A stretch of 8,291 nucleotides of DNA from Lysobacteraceae bacterium (GTDB lineage Bacteria > Pseudomonadota > Gammaproteobacteria > Xanthomonadales > Xanthomonadaceae): contig JAQGOI010000150.1 of the NCBI GenBank assembly GCA_028293685.1, positions 1 through 8,291 of the forward strand, written 5' to 3'. Below the pieces are notes generated by a model. It was not told where the DNA came from. It saw only the letters and a list, made by a program, of their open reading frames with translations, and made no database searches. Shown in pieces: positions 1-7,016 of this stretch; position 1 is the stretch's first letter; each line of letters opens with the position of its first letter. Made by a program: the position numbers and the translations under genes.

Positions 1-387
1 GCCGGTATCAACGCCGTCGCGTCGGCCATCGAGCACGATGGCGACAACGTGCGCGAGGTGCTGCTCGAGGCCGGCGGCCGCAATCCGCGCCTGACCGAAA
101 TCGAAGAGACCGCGCGCCGGCACGAGATCTCCGTGCGACGAGTACCGCTGCAGGCGCTCGACGGCGTAGCCGGCGGCCTGCGCCACCAGGGCGCGATCGC
201 GCGTTACGAAGCGCCGCGTCGGATCGAGGAGAGCGAGCTGCCGGCGCTGCTGGAAGCGGCGCAAGGCAAGGCGCTGCTGCTCGTGCTCGACGGCGTGCAG
301 GACCCGCACAACCTCGGCGCCTGCCTGCGCAGCGCCGCCGCCGCGGCGGTGACCGCGGTGATCATTCCCAAGGACAAGGCCGCGCCG
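1..387 (+). pseudogene. rlmB: rlmB copy A, internal fragment on the plus strand (probable assembly chimera)
   Basis: Frame 1 from the first base encodes the N-terminal substrate-binding region of the 23S rRNA (guanosine-2'-O)-methyltransferase RlmB and the start of its SPOUT domain. It begins inside the protein at AGINAVASAIEH, without a start codon, and runs through VLDGVQDPHNLGACLRSA and IPKDKA. Near base 387 the RlmB similarity stops: the following codons read PAEVLRTVALTC, which is simply the antisense of the facing copy, and the frame closes at 600. About 129 codons remain of a family length near 245; the catalytic C-terminal motifs are absent. Bases 1-77 are identical to copy B, but from base 78 on the copies differ at about 27% of positions without indels, and copy A uses more G/C at third positions. 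It therefore probably comes from a different genome. It cannot make a working enzyme as it stands here. Confidence 0.85.
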
Positions 388-803
388 GCCGAGGTCTTGC
401 GGACTGTCGCATTGACCTGCACCGCCTTGTCCTTCGGGATCACGACCGCGGTGACCTTGGCGGCGGCGGCGCTGCGCAGGCACGCGCCGAGGTTGTGTGG
501 ATCCTGCACGCCATCGAGTACGAGGATCAACGCGCGGCCGGCAGCAGCTTCGACCAGTCCCGGCAGTTCATCTTCGTTCCATGTTTTCGCGGCCGCATAG
601 CGTGCGACGGCCCCCTGGTGACGCAGGCCGCCGGCGACACCATCGAGCGCCTGCTGCGGAACGCGTCGGACTTCGATGCCAAGACGCCGTGCATTGCCCT
701 CGATCTCGGTGATGCGCGGATTCCGCCCGCCGGCCTCGAGCAGCACCTCGCGCACGTTGTCGCCATCGTGCTCGATGGCCGACGCGACGGCGTTGATACC
801 GGC
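1..803. repeat. Imperfect inverted repeat of rlmB arms with exactly 77 identical terminal bases
   Basis: Position p pairs with position 804-p on the opposite strand without indels. Bases 1-77 match the reverse complement of 727-803 perfectly. The first mismatch is base 78 (C against G). My hand count over the next 306 bases gives about 84 mismatches, roughly 73% identity. The arms meet at about 381-387 inside a GC-rich near-palindrome (378-390, GGCCGCGCCGGCC), where both homologies end. A perfect 77-base run next to 73% identity is not how two diverged genes look. It fits a shared node of a de Bruijn graph built with k=77. Confidence 0.85.
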
Positions 804-827
804 GATCCACTGGCTGTCCTTGCTCAT
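381..827 (-). pseudogene. rlmB: rlmB copy B, 5' part of the gene native to the rnr operon, truncated at the inverted junction
   Basis: RlmB 2'-O-methylates G2251 in the P loop of 23S rRNA (family knowledge). The start MSKDSQWIAG is at 827, where rnr stop and rlmB start overlap as TGATG, so translation is probably coupled to RNase R; only a weak AGG lies upstream. Residues 1-75 are the N-terminal RNA-binding domain (INAVASAIE, LDGVAGGLRHQG). The SPOUT domain begins around residue 100 with LVLDGVQDPHNLGACLRSA (the Asn of this motif is conserved in SpoU enzymes) and continues to PKDKAVQVNATVRKTSAGA. After about residue 149 the reading frame enters the antisense of copy A and runs on to 204 as a nonsense tail. 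The C-terminal cofactor-knot motifs are therefore missing from this window. I believe the real gene is intact in the organism and was cut by misassembly, but the sequence cannot prove that. Confidence 0.85.
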
Positions 828-3265
828 CAGTACCTGGCTTTCTTTCGCTTGGCCGGCTGCCCACGCGGCACAGGAGCGACTTCTTCAGTCATTCCGGCGG
901 CCTCGTCCACAAGGCGGAAGTCGATCCGTCGATCCTCGACACTGGCCTTGAGCACGATGATTTCGACGCGATCGCCGAGCCTGTATTCGCGGCCGCGACG
1001 TTCGCCGGTCAGGGTCTTGCGGATCGGATCGAAATGGTAGAAGTCCCGTGGCAACTGGGTGACGTGTACAAGGCCGTTGACCTTGGATTCGTCGAGCTCG
1101 ACGAACAGACCGAAGCTCGTGACCCCACTGATCGTTCCCATGAACTGTCCACCGACGTGCTGCTCCATCCACGCCGCGCGATAACGCTCGTCGACTTCGC
1201 GCTGCGCCTCGTCGGCACGTCGCGAACGCTCGGAACACTGCAACGACAAAGCGGCCATGGCGTGCGCGGAGTACGCGTACGACTCGGCTTTTCCGCCGCC
1301 AAGCACGTGCTTGATCGCGCGATGCACCAGCAGGTCCGGATAGCGTCGGATGGGCGACGTGAAATGCGCATAGGCGGCGAGCGCAAGACCGAAGTGGCCA
1401 ATGTTGTCGGGCGCGTACACCGCCAGGCTCTGGCTGCGCAGGACGACGGATTCCAACAACGCCGCGTCGGGCCGGTCGCGGATCGTCTCGAGCAGCTGCC
1501 GGAAGTCGCGCGGTTGCACTTTCGCCCACGGCGGCAGGCGCAGCTTGAATTCCTTGAGGAATTCCAGCAGGTCCGTGTACTTGGCTTCCGGCGGCTTGTC
1601 GTGATCGCGGTACGGTGCGGGAACGCCGGACGCGAGCAGGAATTTCGCCGCCTCGACATTGGCGGCGATCATGCATTCCTCAATGAGCTTATGCGCGTCG
1701 TTGCGCTGGATCATGCCTGCCTGCGTGACCTCGCCCTGGGGACCCAGCACGAACCGGACTTCGGATGTCTCGAACTCGATCGCGCCGCGCTTTTGCCGCG
1801 CCTTGTCCAATATTCGATACAGCTGATGGAGCCGTTCGATCTGCGGAAGCAGCCCGCCAATGACGCCCAGCGCCTGTCCGCGATCCTCGTCGGGCACGCC
1901 CTCGCCCACTGCATTCCAGACCTGCGTATACGTCAGGCGCGCGTGTGAGTTCATCACTGCTTCGTAGAATTTCGACTCGCTGACCTCGCCCTGCCGGTTG
2001 ACCTGCATGTCGCACACAAAGCACAGGCGATCGACCTTCGGCTTCAGCGAACAGATGCCGTTGGACAACGTCTCGGGCAGCATCGGGACGACGAAGCCGG
2101 GAAAGTACACCGACGTCGCGCGTTTGGTGGCCTCGTCATCCAGCGGAGTGCCTGGACGCACGTAATGGGAGACGTCCGCGATCGCGACCACCAGCCGGAA
2201 CCCGTCTCGGTTGGGCTCGCAATAGACCGCGTCGTCGAAATCCTTGGCATCCTCGCCATCGATGGTCACCAGCGGGAGCGCACGAAGATCGGCGCGCGCC
2301 GCAGCCGTTGCCGGTTCGACATCGACCGGGACGGCAGCCGCCTGGGCAAGGACTTCCGGCGGGAACTCATGCGGAATTTCATGCCCATGGATCGCGGCCT
2401 CGACCGCGAGCGATGCCGTCAGCTTGTCGCCAAGCACCGCCAGCACACGGCCGATCGGCGGGCGCCGCGCATCGGGCGCCTGCACGATTTCACAGACGAC
2501 CAATTGCCCATGCGTGGCTTCGAGCCGCGCATCAGGCGGAATCATGATGTTGCGCTGGATGCGCTTGTCGTCCGGCACCACATAGCTGATGCCGGCTTCG
2601 ACCGTGTAGCGGCCGATCAGTCGATTGAGCCGGCGCTCCAGGACTTCGACGATGGCACCTTCGCGACGTCCACGGCGATCGACCCCGGTCACGCTGCCGA
2701 GCACGCGGTCGCCATGCATGGCCTTTCGCATTTCGAAAGGCGGCAGGAACAGGTCATCGCCACCACCCGCATCGGGGCGCAGGAAACCGAAGCCGTCCGG
2801 ATTGGCGATCACCACGCCGGGAATGAGATCCATCCGCGCCGCCGGCGCAAAGCCGCCACGGCGGTTCTGCAACAACTGGCCATCGCGGAGCATCGCTGCA
2901 AGGCGCTTGTTCAATGCATCGAGACGCTCGGCATCGAGCAGCCCGAGTTTCTGCGCCAATTCGCTGGCGTCCATCGGGCCGTCGGCGGCGGTCAGCAGCT
3001 GCACGATCATCTCGCGACTCGCAATCGGCTGCTCATAGCGCGCCGCTTCACGCGCCTCCTGCGGATCACGCATCTTGCCATCGGCCTGCACGGGAGGCGC
3101 CGCTTTCCCGCCCATCGCCCGGGCCAGGCCCGGGTCAGGCATCCACCCGGGAAGGGCGGCGGCTCGCGGCTTCCGGCCTTTGGGCCCCGTCGGGGCGTGG
3201 CGAGTCGAGGGCTCGGACGGCTTACCTTTGCGATCGTTGCGGCGCTTGCCTGGTGGTTTGCTCAT
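827..3265 (-). CDS. rnr: Ribonuclease R (3'-5' exoribonuclease)
   Basis: RNase R degrades structured RNA processively from the 3' end (mRNA and rRNA quality control, tmRNA-linked decay) in the cytoplasm. At 812 residues it matches the usual size of about 813. Order seen: basic Lys/Arg-rich N-terminus (1-34), winged-helix region (about 82-140), cold-shock domains (about 148-195 and 215-285), RNB catalytic domain (about 325-655), S1 domain (about 705-788), short basic tail PAKRKKARY. The RNB active site is intact: D336, D342, D344 and D345 in TIDGEDAKDFDDAV, spaced like E. coli D272/D278/D280/D281, plus FTSPIRRYPDLLVHRAI at 635-651. The ATG at 3265 (MSKPPGKRRN) is chosen over the in-frame start at 3463, because that would run through the upstream ferritin-like gene and its stop. 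No good Shine-Dalgarno precedes it. The stop overlaps the rlmB start, the usual rnr-rlmB order in gammaproteobacteria. Confidence 0.96.
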   Translation of the reverse strand: MSKPPGKRRNDRKGKPSEPSTRHAPTGPKGRKPRAAALPGWMPDPGLARAMGGKAAPPVQADGKMRDPQEAREAARYEQPIASREMIVQLLTAADGPMDASELAQKLGLLDAERLDALNKRLAAMLRDGQLLQNRRGGFAPAARMDLIPGVVIANPDGFGFLRPDAGGGDDLFLPPFEMRKAMHGDRVLGSVTGVDRRGRREGAIVEVLERRLNRLIGRYTVEAGISYVVPDDKRIQRNIMIPPDARLEATHGQLVVCEIVQAPDARRPPIGRVLAVLGDKLTASLAVEAAIHGHEIPHEFPPEVLAQAAAVPVDVEPATAAARADLRALPLVTIDGEDAKDFDDAVYCEPNRDGFRLVVAIADVSHYVRPGTPLDDEATKRATSVYFPGFVVPMLPETLSNGICSLKPKVDRLCFVCDMQVNRQGEVSESKFYEAVMNSHARLTYTQVWNAVGEGVPDEDRGQALGVIGGLLPQIERLHQLYRILDKARQKRGAIEFETSEVRFVLGPQGEVTQAGMIQRNDAHKLIEECMIAANVEAAKFLLASGVPAPYRDHDKPPEAKYTDLLEFLKEFKLRLPPWAKVQPRDFRQLLETIRDRPDAALLESVVLRSQSLAVYAPDNIGHFGLALAAYAHFTSPIRRYPDLLVHRAIKHVLGGGKAESYAYSAHAMAALSLQCSERSRRADEAQREVDERYRAAWMEQHVGGQFMGTISGVTSFGLFVELDESKVNGLVHVTQLPRDFYHFDPIRKTLTGERRGREYRLGDRVEIIVLKASVEDRRIDFRLVDEAAGMTEEVAPVPRGQPAKRKKARY

Positions 3266-3272
3266 CCGGGCG

Positions 3273-3278
3273 ATTTTA
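3273..3278 (-). promoter_or_regulatory. Possible -10 element (TAAAAT) just before the rnr start
   Basis: Reading the minus strand, TAAAAT ends 7 bases before the rnr ATG and matches five of six positions of TATAAT. No convincing -35 lies 16-18 bases upstream. If it is used, transcription would start at or next to the ATG, giving a leaderless rnr message, which would fit the lack of a clear Shine-Dalgarno there. Position and sequence are seen; function is a guess. Confidence 0.25.
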
Positions 3279-3336
3279 CACGCAGCCTGTCCGTGCCCCG
3301 CATACCAACGACAAGCCAGCGCCGCGCACGATGGTG

Positions 3337-3957
3337 TCAGTGTCCTTTCTTGAGCATCCCTTCGCGCCCCTGCTCTGCGCGTGCGGCGCTGATCGCTGTT
3401 TCGACATGCTTGACCTCTTCCGGCGGCGGCAACACCGCAGCCAGGCCCAGCGAGTCGATCCACAGTTCCCGCGCCCAGCCCTTGCTGTGATACAGGTGCT
3501 CGTCTTCCTGGTTTTCGATTTCCTCATAGGCCCGCAGCAGTACGTCAGTCGCTTCGCCGGCTCCGTTCTTTGCAACGCGTCCGATCAGCTCCCAGTTCAT
3601 GTGGTCCTTGGTCTCGGCCATCACGACGCATTCGCACGCTGCGAGTTCGGCACCGACTGGGTCACCGCCGTCCTGCGCCAACTGAATTGCCTGGACAAGC
3701 GATTCGCCCATATGTGCGACCACCTGCCGACCGGGTGTCTGCGCTTCCGGGTCCAACCCGAGAGCTTCAAACACTGACAGCAACACGTCGCGATGGTGCC
3801 GCGTCTGCTCGAGGTAGCCATCGAACTCCTTGCGCAGGTCTTCGTTGACCGCACACTCGATGGCATGTTCATAGACCTGGATGCCGCCAATCTCGGTTTC
3901 CAGTGCCTGGTAAAGCAGTTCGTTGAGCTGGTTGTTGTCGATCGCGCTTTTTGCCAT
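3337..3957 (-). CDS. Ferritin-like four-helix-bundle protein, probably di-iron binding
   Basis: A 206-residue soluble protein with no signal peptide or membrane segment. Four long helices carry acidic/His motifs typical of ferritin-like (rubrerythrin, DUF892/YciE-like) proteins: E22 and Y29 in TEIGGIQVYEH (E-x6-Y), E50 with H54/H55 in YLEQTRHHRD, E109, E115 and H119 in ECVVMAETKDHMNWE, and E151-x-x-H154 in ENQEDEHLYH. The set suggests a carboxylate/His-bridged di-iron site, so a role in iron handling or peroxide detoxification is likely, but I cannot name the subfamily. The tail (about 180-206) looks poorly structured. The start MAKSAIDNNQ is fixed by a strong AGGAG at 3966-3970, 8 bases ahead of the ATG. 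The stop is 71 bases before rnr with no terminator between, so the two may be cotranscribed. Longer in-frame starts up to 4062 lack this ribosome site. Confidence 0.75.
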   Translation of the reverse strand: MAKSAIDNNQLNELLYQALETEIGGIQVYEHAIECAVNEDLRKEFDGYLEQTRHHRDVLLSVFEALGLDPEAQTPGRQVVAHMGESLVQAIQLAQDGGDPVGAELAACECVVMAETKDHMNWELIGRVAKNGAGEATDVLLRAYEEIENQEDEHLYHSKGWARELWIDSLGLAAVLPPPEEVKHVETAISAARAEQGREGMLKKGH

Positions 3958-4179
3958 GGCTTGAACTCCTCTTGATGGCGGCCACACGGACCGCGGGTCG
4001 ATGGCCCGCCCTGCTGCGCAGCGATCCCTGCCGGGCAAAAGCCTAGACGACGGCGCGAGCAAGACAGGCGGCCGAAACTACGACGAAGACATTGAGGGCG
4101 ACGTGATGCGCAGCTGAATACAGCGGACCACGCTGCTGTACATGGGCCATTCGACAGATCGACAACAACCATCCGTCTG
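3958..4179. other. Intergenic region upstream of the ferritin-like gene
   Basis: These 222 bases separate the stop of the EAL-protein gene from the ferritin-like start. The only firm element is the AGGAG ribosome site at 3966-3970. A GCGGG/CCCGC hairpin (3993-3997 with 4005-4009) could form in the leader, and another inverted repeat lies at 4119-4140. I found no convincing -35/-10 pair. Open frames across this region are short and lack codon bias, so I call none of them genes. Confidence 0.5.
4119..4140 (-). terminator. Inverted repeat downstream of the EAL gene, weak terminator or operator candidate
   Basis: TACAGC at one end and GCTGTA at the other form a perfect 6-bp stem around a 10-base loop; an alternative pairing is CAGCG/CGCTG around five bases. 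It lies 40 bases past the stop of the EAL gene on the minus strand. It has no following T-run, so it is not a canonical intrinsic terminator. It could equally be a binding site for the ferritin-like gene's promoter, or chance. Confidence 0.25.
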
Positions 4180-6030
4180 TCATGCAGATGAGCGTTGCCT
4201 GACTTCCGCCGTCGCGTCAGCGGAGAGCCAATCGAGTCGGGGCTTGGACTTCAGGAAGGAACCAAGCTCGTCGACCGGCAGCGGTTGCGAAATCAGGTAG
4301 CCCTGGATTTCGTCGCAACCGGCACTCTGCAGGAACCGCGCCTGCTCGATGGTCTCGACGCCTTCCGCAACGACCTTGAGGCCCAAGGTGTGGCCGAGGC
4401 TGATCACTCCTCGCGCGACGGCGGCCGCGCTATCGACGCTTTCAACTTCGTGGATCAGACTCTGGTCGATCTTCAACCGGTCGACAGGGAAAAGCCGCAG
4501 GTAGTTGAGGTTCGAGTATCCGGTGCCAAAGTCGTCGATCGCAAGTTGCACTCCAAGGGCTTTCAACTGAAGCAACAGAGGCAGGACGAGTTCGACCCCA
4601 TGCATGATCGAGCTTTCGGTGATTTCCAGCTCCAGCAGTTCCGACGGCAACCCGCTGTCGCCGAGCGTCCGCCGCACGACCTCCACGATGTCGTAATCGC
4701 GAAGCTGGCGCGTCGACAGGTTGACAGCCACGGATCCGCACGCAACCCCTTGCTTGCGCCACCTCTGCGCCTGTCTGCATGCCTCCGACAAGGCCCACTC
4801 GCCGATTTCGAAGATGGTCCCCGATTCTTCCGCGATGGGGATGAACTTCGCTGGGGAGACCCGTCCGCGCGTCGGGTGCTGCCAGCGCAACAAGGCCTCC
4901 ACACCGACGAAAGACCCCTTGGCCAGTGCGACCTTCGGTTGGTAGTACAGCAGGAATTGCGACTTGCCGACGGCGCTGCGCAGATCCGATTCAAGCTCCG
5001 CGCGATCGTTGACGACCGCGTGGTCGCCGGCTGCATAAAAGTACATCCTGTCGCGACCAGTCTCACGCCCTCGGTAACTGGCGATGCTGGCTCGTTGCAG
5101 CAGCGCCTCGGCGGTGTCGCCGTCGCCGGGATAGCGGCTGCATCCGATCGTGCAGGTCACGACGATCTCCCTGGTCCCGACGATGATCGGCTTGCGGACT
5201 TCGGCAAGTACCAGGTTCAGGAGAGCGGCCGGATCGGCGGCTTCCTCCTGGCTGGTCACCACCATTGCAAAATGGTCAGCGGAGATGCGCGCGACCGTGT
5301 CGTTGGGTTGGCAGATGGAACGGAGCCGTTGACCAACGACGACAAGGATCTCGTCGCTGACGTCGTATCCAAGACTGTCCTGCACGTATTTGAAGCTGTC
5401 CAGGTTGATATAGCCCACGGCAACCTTCAGGCCATAGCGACGGCTATAGGAAAGCGCCTGGCTGAGCCTGTCGTCTACGGTCATGCGATTGGGAAGACCG
5501 GTAAGCGTGTCGTGCGTAATCGAGAACTCGAGTTCGCGGTCGCGCTGTTCAACCCGGTGCTCAAGGTGGACCCTGTCACCGCGCAGCGTGATGTTCTCGT
5601 CGGCCAGCCGCCTTCGCACGTCGCGGTTCGCCAGTACCACTCCCATGAACGAAGCGAACCCGGCGATGATGGGCAGGTAAGGTTCGACTTCGGCGGCGTC
5701 TCGCGGTCTGATGATGAACATGCCGCACATCGTCGCCTGCGCCTGCAACGAAAAAATCAGGATCCCGTGCCGGCGCTCGACCTCCGGCGTGTCCAACGAC
5801 AGGAATCCTTTTTGCGACCTGCCCGTAACCTCGCATATCTTCCTGATCTGCTCGTCATCCGGATACAGCGCCCCACGCAGGCATATCCACGCCTCGGCGA
5901 CTCCGGGCACGTATTGCAAGGCACGCCGACAGTAGCTGGCGACACGCTGGTCATCGGATATCCCCACCACGGCTTGCTGCAACACCAGGAACCGATGCAG
6001 CACATCCGATCGTGGCGTCCCGTTCGCCAC
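4180..6030 (-). CDS. GAF-like / degenerate GGDEF / EAL protein, probable c-di-GMP phosphodiesterase
   Basis: A 616-residue cytoplasmic signalling protein with no membrane segments. Residues about 10-135 look like a GAF-type sensor domain. A charged helix, probably coiled coil, spans about 136-168. The GGDEF fold starts at HDTLTGLPNR (173-182), but its signature is lost: the active-site loop reads ISADHF (249-254) instead of GGDEF, GHxxGD is replaced by GYDVSD, and no RxxD inhibitory site is evident. The domain is therefore probably catalytically dead and regulatory, perhaps GTP-binding. The EAL domain (about 345-595) keeps its key residues: EAL 378-380, N437 in VNLST, E469 in LEITE, DDFGTGYS from 499, K520 in LKIDQS, AEGVET from 555 and QGY 576-578. 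Hydrolysis of c-di-GMP to pGpG is the likely activity. The start codon is GTG at 6030, directly after the TGA of the MEDS gene, with GGAGG 6 bases upstream. It is probably coexpressed with, and perhaps controlled by, that sensor. Confidence 0.93.
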   Translation of the reverse strand: MANGTPRSDVLHRFLVLQQAVVGISDDQRVASYCRRALQYVPGVAEAWICLRGALYPDDEQIRKICEVTGRSQKGFLSLDTPEVERRHGILIFSLQAQATMCGMFIIRPRDAAEVEPYLPIIAGFASFMGVVLANRDVRRRLADENITLRGDRVHLEHRVEQRDRELEFSITHDTLTGLPNRMTVDDRLSQALSYSRRYGLKVAVGYINLDSFKYVQDSLGYDVSDEILVVVGQRLRSICQPNDTVARISADHFAMVVTSQEEAADPAALLNLVLAEVRKPIIVGTREIVVTCTIGCSRYPGDGDTAEALLQRASIASYRGRETGRDRMYFYAAGDHAVVNDRAELESDLRSAVGKSQFLLYYQPKVALAKGSFVGVEALLRWQHPTRGRVSPAKFIPIAEESGTIFEIGEWALSEACRQAQRWRKQGVACGSVAVNLSTRQLRDYDIVEVVRRTLGDSGLPSELLELEITESSIMHGVELVLPLLLQLKALGVQLAIDDFGTGYSNLNYLRLFPVDRLKIDQSLIHEVESVDSAAAVARGVISLGHTLGLKVVAEGVETIEQARFLQSAGCDEIQGYLISQPLPVDELGSFLKSKPRLDWLSADATAEVRQRSSA

Positions 6031-6639
6031 TCACTGCCTCCGGGATTGCATGTACTCATCCACAGTCAGGAAGTGCTTGTTGCCAATGAGCGCGCCTGCC
6101 GAAAGAGTCATCGGATGGACGGCGACGACGTCTGCAAGCAGATCGCCGCTGAATCGTCGCGCGTCGTAGGCACACAGGACCGTCATAGGAGCCGAGACGA
6201 GCAGATCGTTGATCCTGGCTTCGTACTCCACGAGATCATCGGAACCTGGAAAGCCTCGCAGTGCCCAGGACATCTCTGCGAACACCCTTCCGCCGGCAAA
6301 ACCACTTCCGCGCGCCGTGTCATAGACGTCGCGGAGGCGCTCCAGCATCGGACCAGGACAGAACACGCCTTCGGGGCAGTACTTCCGTGTAGCGGTGATC
6401 GCGACAACCTTGTCGGGGTCCGCAAGACCCAGCCCACGGATACGCGGGTCCAGATCGACGATTTCATCGACGTCGGCAAAAAACTCGATGTACTGGAATT
6501 GGGCAATTCCGCTGGACAGATACGGGCCCAGCACCCCATCCCTGGTTTCAGTGCCGTCGTAAAGAAAACAGATGTGCGTATTGAGCGGGAATCGCCGTGC
6601 AGCGAAGCCAAGGGCTACTTCGTCATCGCTGCCGCACAT
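6031..6639 (-). CDS. Stand-alone MEDS-domain sensory protein (DcmR sensory-domain family)
   Basis: A 202-residue soluble protein that consists almost entirely of one MEDS domain (named for methanogen/methylotroph DcmR sensory domain), a family predicted to sense small hydrocarbon derivatives. Supporting motifs: NTHICFLYDG (20-29) with the family's His-x-Cys pair H22/C24, a strand and helix ending in QFQYIEFFAD (48-56), SGFAGGRVFAEMSWAL (112-126), YEARINDLL (139-147), and the C-terminal LCAYDARRFSGDLLADVVAVHP (155-176, ending in the typical HP) followed by GNKHF. No DNA-binding, kinase or GGDEF domain is attached, so its output must act through a partner; the EAL protein encoded directly downstream is the obvious candidate. 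The ATG at 6639 has GGGAG 6 bases upstream, and an in-frame TAA with no start codon after it rules out a longer protein. The ligand is unknown. Confidence 0.82.
   Translation of the reverse strand: MCGSDDEVALGFAARRFPLNTHICFLYDGTETRDGVLGPYLSSGIAQFQYIEFFADVDEIVDLDPRIRGLGLADPDKVVAITATRKYCPEGVFCPGPMLERLRDVYDTARGSGFAGGRVFAEMSWALRGFPGSDDLVEYEARINDLLVSAPMTVLCAYDARRFSGDLLADVVAVHPMTLSAGALIGNKHFLTVDEYMQSRRQ
6037..6041 (-). promoter_or_regulatory. Shine-Dalgarno GGAGG setting the GTG start of the EAL gene
   Basis: GGAGG sits inside the last codons of the MEDS gene, 6 bases before the GTG at 6030. The overlying stop and start read TGAGTG with no gap. This fixes the unusual start codon and implies translational coupling of the two proteins. 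Confidence 0.7.
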
Positions 6640-7016
6640 CGCGAACTCCCACTGGACGCGCCAGAGAAGTGCCTCCTCCGTCTCTTACCCCCACATACGT
6701 TAACGCTGGGTTGATTCCTGGGGGTTCGCCTTACTGATGAGCAGCGCTGGGCGCCACGCGCAGCGAACCGCGACAAGCAGAGCTTCCAGCTGTTATCTGC
6801 TGCAAGGGCTTGCCACTAGCATTTCGGACCACAACCAGCGGGCGTGGGAATCGCTCGCTTCGTGGGCACGCGACCGGGTCGAACTCGTCGCAGACTCAAA
6901 GGACAGCTCTGCCGCCCGAATATGTCGACGGAGTGCTGCTTCATGCCTCACAGCCTGCGTCGTGCATGAATCATGCGTGCGCCCGGACGCTCACAAGTCA
7001 GGCCGGACGCCATCGC
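6640..7016. other. Non-coding stretch upstream of the MEDS gene
   Basis: These 377 bases hold no gene I can support. The GGGAG for the MEDS start is at 6646-6650. A promoter for the MEDS/EAL pair should lie here on the minus strand, but I see no clear sigma-70 or sigma-54 box. The perfect palindrome GCATGA-A-TCATGC at 6964-6976 is the only striking element and could be a regulator site. The plus-strand open frame beginning at 6737 runs through the terminator and the antisense of the tRNA, so it is spurious. Confidence 0.6.

Noticed and set aside
49..600. A complete 183-residue RlmB-like protein
   Set aside because: RlmB similarity also exists upstream of the internal Met and stops at about 387; the rest is antisense of the facing copy.
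1034..1948. Plus-strand open frame of 304 codons
   Set aside because: It is antisense to the catalytic and S1 part of rnr, with no recognisable motif.
3266..3463. Longer RNase R start (66 extra codons)
   Set aside because: It would overlap the end of the ferritin-like gene; similarity and sensible composition begin at the ATG at 3265.
2165..3490. Plus-strand open frame of 441 codons
   Set aside because: It is antisense to rnr, which carries all RNase R motifs; no family features are visible in it.
4152..4182. GACAGA/TCTGTC inverted repeat at the EAL gene stop
   Set aside because: A 6-bp stem around a loop of about 17 bases with no T-run is not a credible terminator.
4195..6714. Long plus-strand open frame of 839 codons
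   Set aside because: It is antisense to the MEDS and EAL genes, which have clear domain motifs; the composition (rich in Arg, Asp, Gly and His without motifs) is a high-GC shadow.
6740..6760. Sigma-54-like TGGCGC...TGCT box on the minus strand
   Set aside because: The GG-to-GC spacing is not the required 10 bases, and the -12 half lacks TTGC.
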